Shown piece by piece: positions 40,255 through 48,915 of a stretch of 64,000 nucleotides of DNA. The notes beneath the pieces are model-generated. The model was given only the letters and a program-made list of their open reading frames with translations. It did no database searches and was not told the origin of the DNA. The DNA is taken from contig CAMDBM010000010.1 of the NCBI GenBank assembly GCA_945889085.1, positions 1 to 64,000 of the forward strand, given 5' to 3'. How positions within the stretch are numbered: position 1 is the stretch's first letter; every line of letters begins with the position of its first letter. Source of the stretch: WLJO01 sp945889085 (GTDB lineage: Bacteria; Actinomycetota; Acidimicrobiia; Acidimicrobiales; Ilumatobacteraceae). Position numbers and translations under genes: made by a program.

Positions 40255-41094
40255 TCAGCCCACCAAGCCGATCCCCTGAGTGGGCTCCGGCCCACCGTGC
40301 GGGTCGTGATCGTGCCCCATGTGCAGCAGTTCCGGGGGCGCCTGCTCGATCGGCCCGTCGAAGCGAATGGTGCCGTGGTCCATCACGATGACACGGGTGA
40401 TGAGGGGCTCGAGCGGGCCGAGTTCGTGCAGCACCACGACCAGCGTGAGCCCGTTGTGCAGCAGGCCGTCGAGCGCGTCCGCGATGGCCTCCTGATTCGC
40501 CTGGTCAACGCCGGCGAACGGCTCGTCGAGCAACAACAACTGACTCCCCCCGACGAGCGCCCGGGCGAGCAGCGCCCTGCGCTGCTGACCGCCCGACAGC
40601 GTGGAGACGCGCTTGCGGGCGGACGCCGTGAGGCCGACCACGGCGATCGCGGCCTGCACCGCCCCGTCGTCACGACCGAGGCCGAGCGGGTTGCGTCGCG
40701 TGAGCCGACCGGAGCGGACGAGTTCGTTGACAGTCACCGGGATCGGGCCGGCAGCGCTCTGCCGCTGCGGGAGGTACCCGATTGCGGAGCGGTCCTGGAG
40801 GCGCTCCACCGGCTCGCCGAACAGTTCCACGTTGCCCTCAAGGCGATCGACCAGGCCGAGGAAACCCTTCATCAGCGTAGTCTTGCCCGACCCGTTGGCG
40901 CCCAGCAGCGCGATCACCTCGCCGGAACGGATCTCGAGCCTCGCAACACTTGCCGAGGCGTGCCCGCCGTACCCGAAGCGGCCGCCCTCCACCGAGATGA
41001 CGACGTCACCCAGTGGCTGGCACGCGTGCGCCCGGCTGTGCGCGTGTCCGCTGTGGTCCGGGTGCTCATGGCTGTTCCGCCCTGTGTCACTCAT
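40255..41094 (-). CDS. znuC: zinc ABC transporter ATPase ZnuC, His-rich termini
   Basis: A 279-residue ATPase: Walker A LGANGSGKTT, Q-loop YLPQRQSAAG, signature TLSGGQQRRALLARAL, Walker B LLLLDEPFAGVD and an H-loop VVVLHELG. Both ends are rich in histidine (HEHPDHSGHAHSRAHA at about 8-23 and HMGHDHDPHGG near the C-terminus), which most ZnuC proteins lack. These tails could bind zinc at the cytoplasmic face. The ATG at 41094 overlaps the znuA stop by ATGA; a GTG at 41100 is an alternative. It powers ZnuB. Confidence 0.9.
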   Translation of the reverse strand: MSDTGRNSHEHPDHSGHAHSRAHACQPLGDVVISVEGGRFGYGGHASASVARLEIRSGEVIALLGANGSGKTTLMKGFLGLVDRLEGNVELFGEPVERLQDRSAIGYLPQRQSAAGPIPVTVNELVRSGRLTRRNPLGLGRDDGAVQAAIAVVGLTASARKRVSTLSGGQQRRALLARALVGGSQLLLLDEPFAGVDQANQEAIADALDGLLHNGLTLVVVLHELGPLEPLITRVIVMDHGTIRFDGPIEQAPPELLHMGHDHDPHGGPEPTQGIGLVG

Positions 41095-42041
41095 GTGCAC
41101 CCCTGTCCGGTCCGCAGCACACCGAGGTTGGCGCGCATCACCGTGAGGTAGTCGCCCACCGCTCCCTCGGCCAGTCCCTCGAGGGGGTCGAGCACGGCGA
41201 CACGGGCACCCGTCTCGCTCGCCAACGCGCGCGCCGTTGCGCTGCTCAACAGCGTCTCGGTATAGATCGTGGTGACACCCTTGTCCCGGACGAAGTCGGC
41301 AACCCTCGCGAGCGCTGCCGCCGTCGGTTCCCCGTCTGGCGACAGCCCGCTGACGCTCTGCTGCTGCATCCCGTACCGCGTCGCGAGGTAGCCGAACGCG
41401 GCATGGCTCGTCACGAGGTCGCGCCGGGCACAGGTGGCGAGTCCGCTCACGAACTCCGCGTCGAGCGCCGTGAGGTCCGCCCGCAATGCGGCAGCATTTG
41501 CGCGGAATGCCTCGGCACCCGACGGGTCGAGTTCGGCGAGGCGCTGCGCCACACCGTCGGCCACGTCAGCGAGGCGCAACGGATCGAGCCAGAAGTGGAT
41601 GTCCGCCTCGAGGCGCGCCAACGCGGTCACGTCGAACCAGCGCGTACCCGCGGCCGTGTTGACGGCATTGTCCACCGCTGCGGAGATACCCCGGAGGTAC
41701 ACCACCAAGTCCGCTTCGCGGACCTCGACGAGATCGTTTGCGCCCAGTTCCAGATCATGGGGTTCCGCGCCCGGGGGCGTGAGGTTCGTGACGCCCACGC
41801 TGTTGCCCCCCACCCGCTCGACAACGAACTCGAGGGGATAGAACGACGCCAGCACAGCGAGCCGATCGGACTGCACCCCCGACGACGAGCCTGCCTCCGC
41901 TCCCGCAACAGCGCCGGTGTCCGCACCGGACGAGCACGCCACCCCGGTGAGCACGAGGGTGCTCACGCCCAGCGTGCAGGCGGCTCGTGACCACAGTGAC
42001 CTGCGGACCTCAGCCTTCCCGATGTTGAGAATGATTCCCAT
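41091..42041 (-). CDS. znuA: zinc ABC transporter substrate-binding lipoprotein ZnuA
   Basis: A 316-residue lipoprotein. The N-terminus MGIILNIGKAEVRRSLWSR is followed by a hydrophobic core and the lipobox TGVAC. Metal ligands are in PPGAEPHDLEL, ADIHFWLDP and VTSHAAFGYLA, with an acid in YTETLLSS. The ATG at 42041 is supported by TATGGT six bases upstream and lies between two inverted copies of a Zur-type box. It captures Zn2+ outside the membrane for ZnuBC. The frame continues upstream to 42218 but runs antisense into the PQ-loop gene. Confidence 0.9.
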   Translation of the reverse strand: MGIILNIGKAEVRRSLWSRAACTLGVSTLVLTGVACSSGADTGAVAGAEAGSSSGVQSDRLAVLASFYPLEFVVERVGGNSVGVTNLTPPGAEPHDLELGANDLVEVREADLVVYLRGISAAVDNAVNTAAGTRWFDVTALARLEADIHFWLDPLRLADVADGVAQRLAELDPSGAEAFRANAAALRADLTALDAEFVSGLATCARRDLVTSHAAFGYLATRYGMQQQSVSGLSPDGEPTAAALARVADFVRDKGVTTIYTETLLSSATARALASETGARVAVLDPLEGLAEGAVGDYLTVMRANLGVLRTGQGCT

Positions 42042-42069
42042 ATCCCCACCATAACAAGAATCATTCTCA
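42026..42069. promoter_or_regulatory. paired Zur-type operator at the znuA start
   Basis: TGAGAATGATTC occurs at 42026-42037 on the plus strand and again, identically, at 42058-42069 on the minus strand, flanking the znuA ATG and its TATGGT box (42048-42053). The core GAATGATTC is palindromic and resembles known actinobacterial Zur boxes (TGAAAATGATTTTCA-like). Binding of a Zur dimer at each copy would block this leaderless promoter. The outer copy also lies 45 bases before the divergent PQ-loop gene. Confidence 0.7.
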
Positions 42070-42102
42070 CAACACAAGCCCCATCCGGCTCCCCACACGC
42101 CG

Positions 42103-42108
42103 TAGCCT
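42103..42108 (+). promoter_or_regulatory. -10-like box TAGCCT of the PQ-loop gene
   Basis: TAGCCT lies six bases before the GTG at 42115, the same hexamer and spacing as at proS. Confidence 0.45.
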
Positions 42109-42114
42109 GCCCCA

Positions 42115-42744
42115 GTGACGTTCACCTCGGTCCTTGGCGCCCTGTGCCTGGTACTCGGCATCTCGTTTGCGTGGCCGCAGGTGATCCGGGTGTATCGCGT
42201 GAAGTCCGTGGAGGGCATCTCGCCCCGTGGCCAGCTTCATGGGCTGTCGGGTTGTGTGCTGTGGACCGTCTACTCGTATGTCCAGGCGATTACCCCGTTC
42301 ATGATCGCCAACACGTTCGTGCTCACGGCCATGATCCTCGTGACTGCTGCCCTCGTACGCCACCGCAAGATGCCGCTCTGGCACCTGCTCGGCGTGCTCG
42401 GCGGGTTCGCGGCGTTCGGCATCGGTATGTCAATGATCTCGCCCGCGATCGCCGGTTGGTTCGCGATCGTCATCGGTGCCACCTCGATCATTCCCCAAGC
42501 GGTGTACGTGCTGCGCTACGCCAATCTCTCCGGCGTCTCCATCGGGATGTACGGCCTCATGGTGGTAAACGGCATCGCATGGACGCTGTACGGCATCGCG
42601 ATCGGCGACCTGCTCGTGTCCTTCCCGAACCTGATCGTCGTGCCCTGCGCCCTGATGATCTCGGCAAAAGCCCTCAGGTTCCAGCGCAAGAAGTCTCGGG
42701 CGACAGCCGCGGCCGCAGAGGCAGCAGAACTCGCGGGGGCGTAA
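42115..42744 (+). CDS. PQ-loop (SWEET-like) membrane protein with two repeats
   Basis: A 209-residue protein with about six to seven hydrophobic helices and two PQ-loop repeats in one chain: FAWPQVIRVYRVKSVEGIS (about 18-36) and SIIPQAVYVLRYANLSGVS (about 123-141). Bacterial SemiSWEETs usually have one three-helix repeat of about 90 residues and dimerise. Here the two repeats are fused, so a single chain could form the pore. The C-terminus is a basic, Ala-rich tail. Sugar or amino-acid facilitation is suggested by the family, but the substrate is unknown. It is divergent from znuA. Confidence 0.85.
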   Translation: MTFTSVLGALCLVLGISFAWPQVIRVYRVKSVEGISPRGQLHGLSGCVLWTVYSYVQAITPFMIANTFVLTAMILVTAALVRHRKMPLWHLLGVLGGFAAFGIGMSMISPAIAGWFAIVIGATSIIPQAVYVLRYANLSGVSIGMYGLMVVNGIAWTLYGIAIGDLLVSFPNLIVVPCALMISAKALRFQRKKSRATAAAAEAAELAGA

Positions 42745-42754
42745 TCGCCGACGG

Positions 42755-42826
42755 TGGGCCGCCTGGGACTCGAACCCAGAACCCGCGGATTAAAAGTCCG
42801 ATGCGCTGCCATTGCGCCAGCGGCCC
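42755..42826 (-). tRNA. tRNA-Lys (anticodon UUU)
   Basis: Minus-strand cloverleaf of 72 bases: acceptor stem GGGCCGC/GCGGCCC, D arm GCGC/GCGC, anticodon loop CTTTTAA with anticodon TTT (42792-42794), variable loop GGGTT, T arm CTGGG-TTCGAGT-CCCAG, and discriminator A. CC follows in the genome but not a full CCA. The 27-43 pair of the anticodon stem is a T-C mismatch; all other stems are perfect. Confidence 0.95.
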
Positions 42827-43001
42827 AGTCCGGGCGGGAGCACCCGCAACCTGACAGGACCAGTATGCCCGGCTGATCGCCCCGCAGAACCACCCTGCCC
42901 GCAGTGAACCGCCTGCGGCACACATGGCGCTGCGCGTCTACGCTCCGCCCGGGGAAGCAGGCCGGGACGCTGTCGTCCGGTCGGATTGACAAGGGGGAGT
43001 C

Positions 43002-43814
43002 ATGGAACTCACAGGTCTTCGTGGTCAGGTTGCCGTAGTCACCGGGGCCGCACGCGCCCGAGGCATCGGCCGCGATACGGCCGTCGTGCTCGCACAGTCC
43101 GGCTGCTCGGTGGTCGTCACCGGACGCAAGAGCTCGCGCCTGCCCGAGGACGAGGCCCGCTCGGGTTGGAAGGGCATCCATTCCGTCGTGGAGGAGATCC
43201 AAGCCGCTGGCGGCAAGGCTGCCGCCTTCGAGGGTGACCTTGCCGTGGAGTCCGAAGCACAGCGACTCGCCGACTTCACTGCGTCCACGTTCGGGCCCGC
43301 CACGATCCTCGTCAACAACGCCGCAGCCAATCGTGGCGACGACCGCCAAGCAGTCGCCGATCTGCCGCTCGAGGCGTGGCACACGGTGATGAACACCAAC
43401 AACGACTCGGTCTTCCTCGTCTCGCGCGCGTTCGCCCGGCAGATGGTGGCGGCCGGCAACGGTGGCTCCATCGTGAACATCTCCTCGATCGCCGGCAAGG
43501 TGTTCGGGGCCAACACTGCGGCCTACGCATCGAGCAAGGCGGCGATGCAGGCAATCACCAAGGTGATGTGCCGCGAACTCGGCCCCAACAACATCCGGGT
43601 CAACGCCATCTGCCCCGGCCTCATCGACACGGCACGCATGGACGACCTCAAGGGTCAGGAGGGCTGGCACGCCCTCGTTGACCGGTCGTCGCTCGGACGC
43701 GCCGGCGAACCCATCGACATCGCGTGGATGGTCGCCTTCCTGTGCAGCGAACAGGCCCGTTGGATCAGCGGCCAGGCCATCAATGTCGACGGTGGTTCGG
43801 TCCTCGAGGCCTGA
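43002..43814 (+). CDS. short-chain dehydrogenase/reductase
   Basis: A 270-residue Rossmann-fold SDR. The cofactor motif is VVTGAARARGIG (TGxxxxxGxG spacing), the structural motif is LVNNAAAN, and the catalytic set has Ser in NISSIAG with YASSK (Tyr and Lys). The C-terminus AINVDGGSVLEA is typical. An Arg in VVTGRKSSR after the second strand favours NADP(H). The ATG at 43002 has GGGGGAG at a normal distance. It stands alone between tRNA-Lys and a convergent acyl-CoA dehydrogenase gene. The substrate is unknown. Confidence 0.9.
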   Translation: MELTGLRGQVAVVTGAARARGIGRDTAVVLAQSGCSVVVTGRKSSRLPEDEARSGWKGIHSVVEEIQAAGGKAAAFEGDLAVESEAQRLADFTASTFGPATILVNNAAANRGDDRQAVADLPLEAWHTVMNTNNDSVFLVSRAFARQMVAAGNGGSIVNISSIAGKVFGANTAAYASSKAAMQAITKVMCRELGPNNIRVNAICPGLIDTARMDDLKGQEGWHALVDRSSLGRAGEPIDIAWMVAFLCSEQARWISGQAINVDGGSVLEA

Positions 43815-43827
43815 CCAGCCTCTGCGG

Positions 43828-45123
43828 CTAGACGAGGTCCTCGAGGGCCTCGGCGAACATCTCGTGCGCTGCCGCCGACCGGGTGGGCAGGTGCCCCGTG
43901 GGGAACAGTCCCGGTGCCGGCGTGGCGCGTGAGAGCAACTGGCGGGCCAGCGTTGCCTTGTGCACCTCGGTCGGGCCGTCCGCAAGCCCCATGTGGAAGC
44001 TCTCGGCGATCATCCACATGAACGGCATCTCCGTCGACAGCCCGAGCGAGCCGTGCACCTGCAGCGCCCGTGCGGAAACGTCGTGCAGCACACGCGGCAT
44101 CATCGCCTTCACGGCCGAGATGTCCGCCCGAACGCGCTTGTAGTCGTTGTACTTGTCGATGCGCCAGGCAGTCCGCAGCACCAGGAGGCGGAACGTCTCG
44201 AGGTCGATCCACGAGTCGGCGATCATCTGCTGCACCATCTGCTTGTTGCCGAGCATCTCGCCCTGCGTGCGGCGCGAAGCAGCCCGCTCAATCATCATGT
44301 CGAGCGCCTTACGCGTGTGCGCAATGGCCCGCATGCAATGGTGGATCCGCCCGCCGCCGAGTCGGGTCTGTGCCACCACGAATGCCTGACCGCGATCGCC
44401 GAGCATGTGGTCGAGTGGCACGCGCACATCGGTGTAGCGCATGTACGCGTGCGTCCCCTCGTCGGGACCCTTGTCCTGCCCGCCGAGCCCGACATTGCGC
44501 ACGATCTGCACACCCGGCGTCTCGATCGGCACGATGAACATCGACTGCTGTTGGTACGGGGGGTTCTCCGGGTCTGTCACCGCCATCACGATGAGGAACG
44601 AAGCAAAGCGAGCGTGCGACGAGAACCACTTCTCGCCGTTGATCACCCATTGGTCACCGTCACGGATAGCGCTCGTGGTGAACACCTTCGGATCTGCGCC
44701 GCCCTGGGGCTCGGTCATCGAGAAGCAGGAGTAGATCTCGCCGTTCAGGAGCGGCTTGAGGTACTTCTCCTTCTGTTCCGGCGTGCCGTAGTGGGCGAGA
44801 ATCTCGCCGTTACCGCTGTCCGGCGCCTGGCAGCCGAACACCACCGGCCCGCACTTGGCGCGACCGATGATCTCGTTGAGGAGCGCAAGCTTCACCTGGC
44901 CATAACCGGGACCACCGAGGTTGGGCCCAAGGTGGCAGGCCCACAGACCGCGGGCACGAACCTCCGCCTGCAGCGGCGGGATCATCCGCTCGCGAACGGG
45001 ATCGCTGCGGTCGTACGGGTGCTTGATGACGAAGTCGAGCGGCTCGAGCTTCTCGCGGACGAAATCGTCCACCCAATCAAGTTCCGCCTGGTACTCCGGA
45101 TCCGCCTCGAACTCGTAACCCAT
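43828..45123 (-). CDS. acyl-CoA dehydrogenase
   Basis: A 431-residue acyl-CoA dehydrogenase: CFSMTEPQGGADPKVFTTSA and WVINGEKWFSSHA in the FAD-binding domain, RIHHCMRAIAHTRKALDMM in the C-terminal helices, and QVHGSLGLSTEMPFMWMIAES before a GPTEVHK segment. The FAD-loop reads QGGADP rather than the common xxGSDx, as in some CaiA/long-chain groups. The ATG at 45123 follows GGGAGGA; the frame upstream is low-complexity. It is a second, distinct enzyme from the one at 37621. The substrate is unknown. Confidence 0.92.
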   Translation of the reverse strand: MGYEFEADPEYQAELDWVDDFVREKLEPLDFVIKHPYDRSDPVRERMIPPLQAEVRARGLWACHLGPNLGGPGYGQVKLALLNEIIGRAKCGPVVFGCQAPDSGNGEILAHYGTPEQKEKYLKPLLNGEIYSCFSMTEPQGGADPKVFTTSAIRDGDQWVINGEKWFSSHARFASFLIVMAVTDPENPPYQQQSMFIVPIETPGVQIVRNVGLGGQDKGPDEGTHAYMRYTDVRVPLDHMLGDRGQAFVVAQTRLGGGRIHHCMRAIAHTRKALDMMIERAASRRTQGEMLGNKQMVQQMIADSWIDLETFRLLVLRTAWRIDKYNDYKRVRADISAVKAMMPRVLHDVSARALQVHGSLGLSTEMPFMWMIAESFHMGLADGPTEVHKATLARQLLSRATPAPGLFPTGHLPTRSAAAHEMFAEALEDLV

Positions 45124-45247
45124 CGTGCTGTCCTCCCGAACGTGTCCCCGTCGCCGCCGGACCCCACGCCCGGAGCGCCCTAGAGGACACTCACCAACGT
45201 ACCAGTGGTCGTTTGCCGAGCCCGGTCTGCACGGGTCCCCCGAGAGT

Positions 45248-47125
45248 TCAGGGCACCACAAAGTTCCGGGTGAGCGAGAGGTTGTCCGAGAACGCCACGG
45301 TGATGACGTAGTAGCCGTTGACGATCAACCCTTGGAAGGTGCGGGAGTAATTGCCCGTCGGGCCGTCGACCGAGCTCCACTGCGGTCCGTTCACGCCGAC
45401 GGTGAAGCTGCCGGTAAAGCCATTCTTCGGGACGACCTGCACCGTAACCACACCGGCAGCAACGGTGCCGAAGTTGACGATGACATCAACGCGGTTGCTC
45501 GTGTTCGGCGGTGGGTTCGGGGTACTGGTGGACGACGAGGGTGGCGACGGTGCAGTTGTCGCAGACACAACTGAAGTGGTGGGGGTCGACGTCGAGTCCG
45601 GCTTCGCGTCGCCACCGGAACTGTCGAGCATGGGCCGGCCCTCGGCAGCGCGCACTTCTGCCGGTGTAGCGGGAACGGGCACCTCCACAGCCTTCCCGCC
45701 CGCCGCGATCCGGTAGTCGTGGCGACCATCGCCGGGGAGTAACACCGCGGTGTCGCTTCCCCGGCCGTCTCCGTAGCGCACCTCCCGATCGCCGGCGATC
45801 GCCAACTCCGTACCCGCATCACCCTCGGCGACCACCACACCGGACAGCGCGTAGGCGCGCAGTTCGCCGGCACCCGACTCCCGTCGAACACCGAGCCCTT
45901 CGCTGTCGTTGAACACGAACCGTCCACCACCGGTACCGATCCCGCTCACGGCGCCCTGATCGTTCTCCACCATCGCGTCGATCGCGCCGTCGCTCTCCAC
46001 CGTCACCGGCCCGGTCGTACGCAGCACGACCGTTGTCGAGCCGAACGCGCCGCGCGTCACCGAGACAACCGACCCCGTCCCCGGCAGGGCGGTCCCCTCC
46101 GTCACCGTCGAATTGCCGTTCGTCACGCTCCAGCGCGGCCCGGTGGTGGTGACGGTGAGCAGCGTGACACCCGCACCGTTCCCCGCACCGGCGAACGGCT
46201 CCTCGAACGGGGCCTCGCGCGCGTCGAGGGCCACCACATCCATTTGGCTGCCGTCGCCGAACCAGGGCGTCGGGTCGTTCGCTGCGTCGGCCGCGCCGAA
46301 CGAGTAGCGCCAGGTGTCGGTCCGGAGGTCGAACTCGATGAACCGGTCGAGCCCCGGCCAGTTGGGGTCATACACGTAGACCGCCGTCTGTGTCTCGGTG
46401 ATCTGACGCACGGCGTACGGCAAGAGGGTGTGCCCGGCCCCGGCCGAATAGATACCCAGCGTGTACGGGTTCGCGCCCGGCCGCAGACCCGACTCCACAT
46501 CGGCGAGCACGTCACGCAGTGGCCTGCCACGGGTTCTGCCTGCTGCGTCGAGCACGTCCGGCAGGAACTGGGTGGCGAACAGCCGAACTACCCGATCGGT
46601 CACCTCACCGTCCGCCAACAACTCCATGCTCGCCGGTTGGGCGTCGGCAACGAAGCGGTCGAGGCTGAGCAGCACCATGCCCTCACACACACCGCCCGCT
46701 GTTGCGGCAGCAACCTTGTCGACCCACGCCTGCGCTACCGCCGTGGGGGTGCAACCACCACTCGGTTCCTCGCACACGGCCGCCGCCCCGAACATCGCGA
46801 TGGCGTCGTCCACCCCGTACGGCTCAGATGGTGCCCCGTTCGGGAACGCGAATCCGTTGGGGTCCGGGCGGTACGGGAAGGTGGTCGCTGCAAGATCCGC
46901 GCCCCAACCGGATTGGGGTACCGGGGTGAACGAGTCGAAGGGGGTAAGCCCCACGGTCGAGACTGCCTCGCCCCCGATCTCGACGCCGACCGATGGTGCT
47001 CCGGTCGTGGTGGTGCGGGAGTCCGAGGAGGACTCACTGGTTGAGGACTGGGTTCCGCCGCCGCACGCGGGTAGCGCAGCGAGCACCAGAAGCACAAGTG
47101 CCCGGTGACGGGTTGGCCTCCTCAC
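45248..47125 (-). CDS. lipoprotein with a papain-like domain and beta-rich tail
   Basis: A 625-residue lipoprotein (lipobox LPACGG near residue 21) followed by a Ser/Thr-rich linker. At about 150-290 the pattern GGVCEGMVLLSLDRF, AGHTLLPYAV and VYVYDPNWPGLDRFIEF gives Cys, His and Asp/Asn in papain-like order, as in peptidase-fold proteins with a CxGM...GHxxxPY...YDxNxPG layout. Then comes a beta-rich region (about 300-500), a Ser/Thr/Pro linker (about 530-570) and a C-terminal beta domain of about 80 residues. The GTG start overlaps the stop of the upstream caspase-like lipoprotein gene (GTGA). Role unknown; proteolysis is an inference. Confidence 0.7.
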   Translation of the reverse strand: MRRPTRHRALVLLVLAALPACGGGTQSSTSESSSDSRTTTTGAPSVGVEIGGEAVSTVGLTPFDSFTPVPQSGWGADLAATTFPYRPDPNGFAFPNGAPSEPYGVDDAIAMFGAAAVCEEPSGGCTPTAVAQAWVDKVAAATAGGVCEGMVLLSLDRFVADAQPASMELLADGEVTDRVVRLFATQFLPDVLDAAGRTRGRPLRDVLADVESGLRPGANPYTLGIYSAGAGHTLLPYAVRQITETQTAVYVYDPNWPGLDRFIEFDLRTDTWRYSFGAADAANDPTPWFGDGSQMDVVALDAREAPFEEPFAGAGNGAGVTLLTVTTTGPRWSVTNGNSTVTEGTALPGTGSVVSVTRGAFGSTTVVLRTTGPVTVESDGAIDAMVENDQGAVSGIGTGGGRFVFNDSEGLGVRRESGAGELRAYALSGVVVAEGDAGTELAIAGDREVRYGDGRGSDTAVLLPGDGRHDYRIAAGGKAVEVPVPATPAEVRAAEGRPMLDSSGGDAKPDSTSTPTTSVVSATTAPSPPSSSTSTPNPPPNTSNRVDVIVNFGTVAAGVVTVQVVPKNGFTGSFTVGVNGPQWSSVDGPTGNYSRTFQGLIVNGYYVITVAFSDNLSLTRNFVVP

Positions 47126-48789
47126 GACGGTCCGACGAGGCGCCACATGGAAAAGCCCGCCTCGGTGGGGAGGATGTCCGCCAGCGCGCAATTCAGGCAA
47201 TCGCCGACCGTGCTGCGGCTGTTGCTCTGTGCCCCGCCCACGGCCCACCGGACGCTGGGCGACTGATTGTCCATTGCGGTGAAGATCCACGCAGCAACGA
47301 GCGATGCCCGATCGGCAGTGCGGGGCGGGAACGCACCGATGATGGAGTAGTTGGCGAACGATGTGCCCTCTCCGGACACGTCCGAGGACGTCGTGGCATA
47401 GGCAAGGAGCAGGTGCAAGCCCTCGAACATCGGGGTCAACCGGTCCTGCCACGCAAGGCCGCCCGCCGTGTCCTGGAACGGTCCACAGGCCGCAACGACC
47501 AGCCATTCGAGGTCTGTGTTCCCGAAGCGGAGGTTCCGCGCGACCGTCGCACCGTCATCGGTCTGCCAGCCGCTTCCGTCGGCGTGGCCGGTGTACCAGA
47601 ACATGTCAACGGTGTCGGCCCCACCAATTGCACTATCGGTTGTTGCGGCAAAGATGCGGTCCGGCGTGGCGTCATTGGCATCCACCTTGAGGTCCATACC
47701 CCACGCGGTCATTGCGTCCTCGTAGTCCTGCGTGGAGGGCGCCGTCGCGGTGAGTGGTGACCGGGCGCTTGCCGCCCGGTACGACGTGCCGAGCTCGAGC
47801 CCGTTCGCGTCGTTGTCGACGATTGCCTTGAATGTTGCCGCCGCCCCGGCGCGGATGACCGCTGCAACCACGTCGAGCCGGGCACGGATGAAGGTCGAGC
47901 GCAACGTCGCCCCATTTGCCGCGGTGCCGTCGCACTGCAGCGCGGGCTCGACCGTCGTGAGCCGCTCCGACATCGCCGGCGCGAAGTAGACCAGCGTCGC
48001 GACGAGCGTGAAGCCGGAGGTGGAGCCCGCACGGTCCTTCTCGAGCGCAGCCCTGCAGCGCGCAACAGCATCGGCCCCGGTGGGAACCTGCACGCTCGCG
48101 CCCACCGAATAGGCGCGCTGCTGGATGTTCGCGAAGGCGAGCCTGCCCCTGCCCCCCACGAGCAGGTCGAACGAGTTCCCCGGCCCGACGAGCGGATAGC
48201 CGCCGAGTCTCGACGTGCGCGCGCCGGTGGTGGCCACCTGCTTCTTCAGCGTGATCGCCCTTGACGACGGGCTGTACATCTCGAGGGTGACGGCACCCGG
48301 CTTCACCAGCGCACCGGAGTCCCCCTGCTTGAGCGAGGCTGAAGCGTTCGTCACGAGGCTGTTCATTGCGGCTGTGCTCATCGGTTGAAGCGCGTTGACG
48401 GCAACCGGGTCCCATCCGGTGCTCGAGACGCCGTCGGCGTGCTCGTCATCGGCTGTCTTGAGCACGGGGACAGTGCCCGTGAACGTCTTCGTACCGACCA
48501 ACAGTGCCTGGGTGTCCGCATATCCGAGGCGACCCGTTGCATCGACCGTGAGATCCACACCCGTTGGCATGACCGGGTCGAGCGCCTTGTTGACGGCTGC
48601 GATCTGGGTCTGCGTGAGGCCCGATGACACGACGTTGTAGACGGGTACCGCAATGGTGTTTGCCGTAGTGGCGTTGCGTACCGGCGCCGAGGTGGACGTA
48701 ACGCTCCCGGAGGAAGAACCTCCACATGCGGCGGACAACAAAGCCGTCGCTCCCGCCCCGAACGCGAAGACCGTGTGCCTTCTTCCCAT
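47122..48789 (-). CDS. lipoprotein with a caspase-like C-terminal domain
   Basis: A 555-residue lipoprotein with the lipobox LLSAACGG near residue 20. The N-terminal part (about 30-330) is beta/alpha sequence with no clear family. The C-terminal third has the order strand-VDMFWYTGHADGSGW then LEWLVVAACGPFQ, matching the His and Cys dyad spacing of caspase-fold domains (compare DUF6345-type proteins). TTSSDVSGEG and a Cys pair (DCLNCAL) follow. The ATG at 48789 begins the signal peptide. It is co-translated with the papain-like lipoprotein. Surface proteolysis or self-processing is inferred, not shown. Confidence 0.68.
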   Translation of the reverse strand: MGRRHTVFAFGAGATALLSAACGGSSSGSVTSTSAPVRNATTANTIAVPVYNVVSSGLTQTQIAAVNKALDPVMPTGVDLTVDATGRLGYADTQALLVGTKTFTGTVPVLKTADDEHADGVSSTGWDPVAVNALQPMSTAAMNSLVTNASASLKQGDSGALVKPGAVTLEMYSPSSRAITLKKQVATTGARTSRLGGYPLVGPGNSFDLLVGGRGRLAFANIQQRAYSVGASVQVPTGADAVARCRAALEKDRAGSTSGFTLVATLVYFAPAMSERLTTVEPALQCDGTAANGATLRSTFIRARLDVVAAVIRAGAAATFKAIVDNDANGLELGTSYRAASARSPLTATAPSTQDYEDAMTAWGMDLKVDANDATPDRIFAATTDSAIGGADTVDMFWYTGHADGSGWQTDDGATVARNLRFGNTDLEWLVVAACGPFQDTAGGLAWQDRLTPMFEGLHLLLAYATTSSDVSGEGTSFANYSIIGAFPPRTADRASLVAAWIFTAMDNQSPSVRWAVGGAQSNSRSTVGDCLNCALADILPTEAGFSMWRLVGPS

Positions 48790-48915
48790 GGATAGCCCCT
48801 CCACTCAAAATCGGTCCCATCGTATCCCAGACCCTCTCCGGGAAACCCCGTGACACCCCTCGTTCATACTGATCCTGTCCCCCGGATCCCCCACTGGAAA
48901 GGGCCCCTCACCGTC

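Noticed and set aside
42755..42826. tRNA-Lys as an integration site
   Set aside because: No integrase, direct repeat of the tRNA end or mobile genes are found on either side.
42674..42925. 83-codon minus-strand ORF across tRNA-Lys
   Set aside because: It runs through the tRNA gene and has no coding features of its own.
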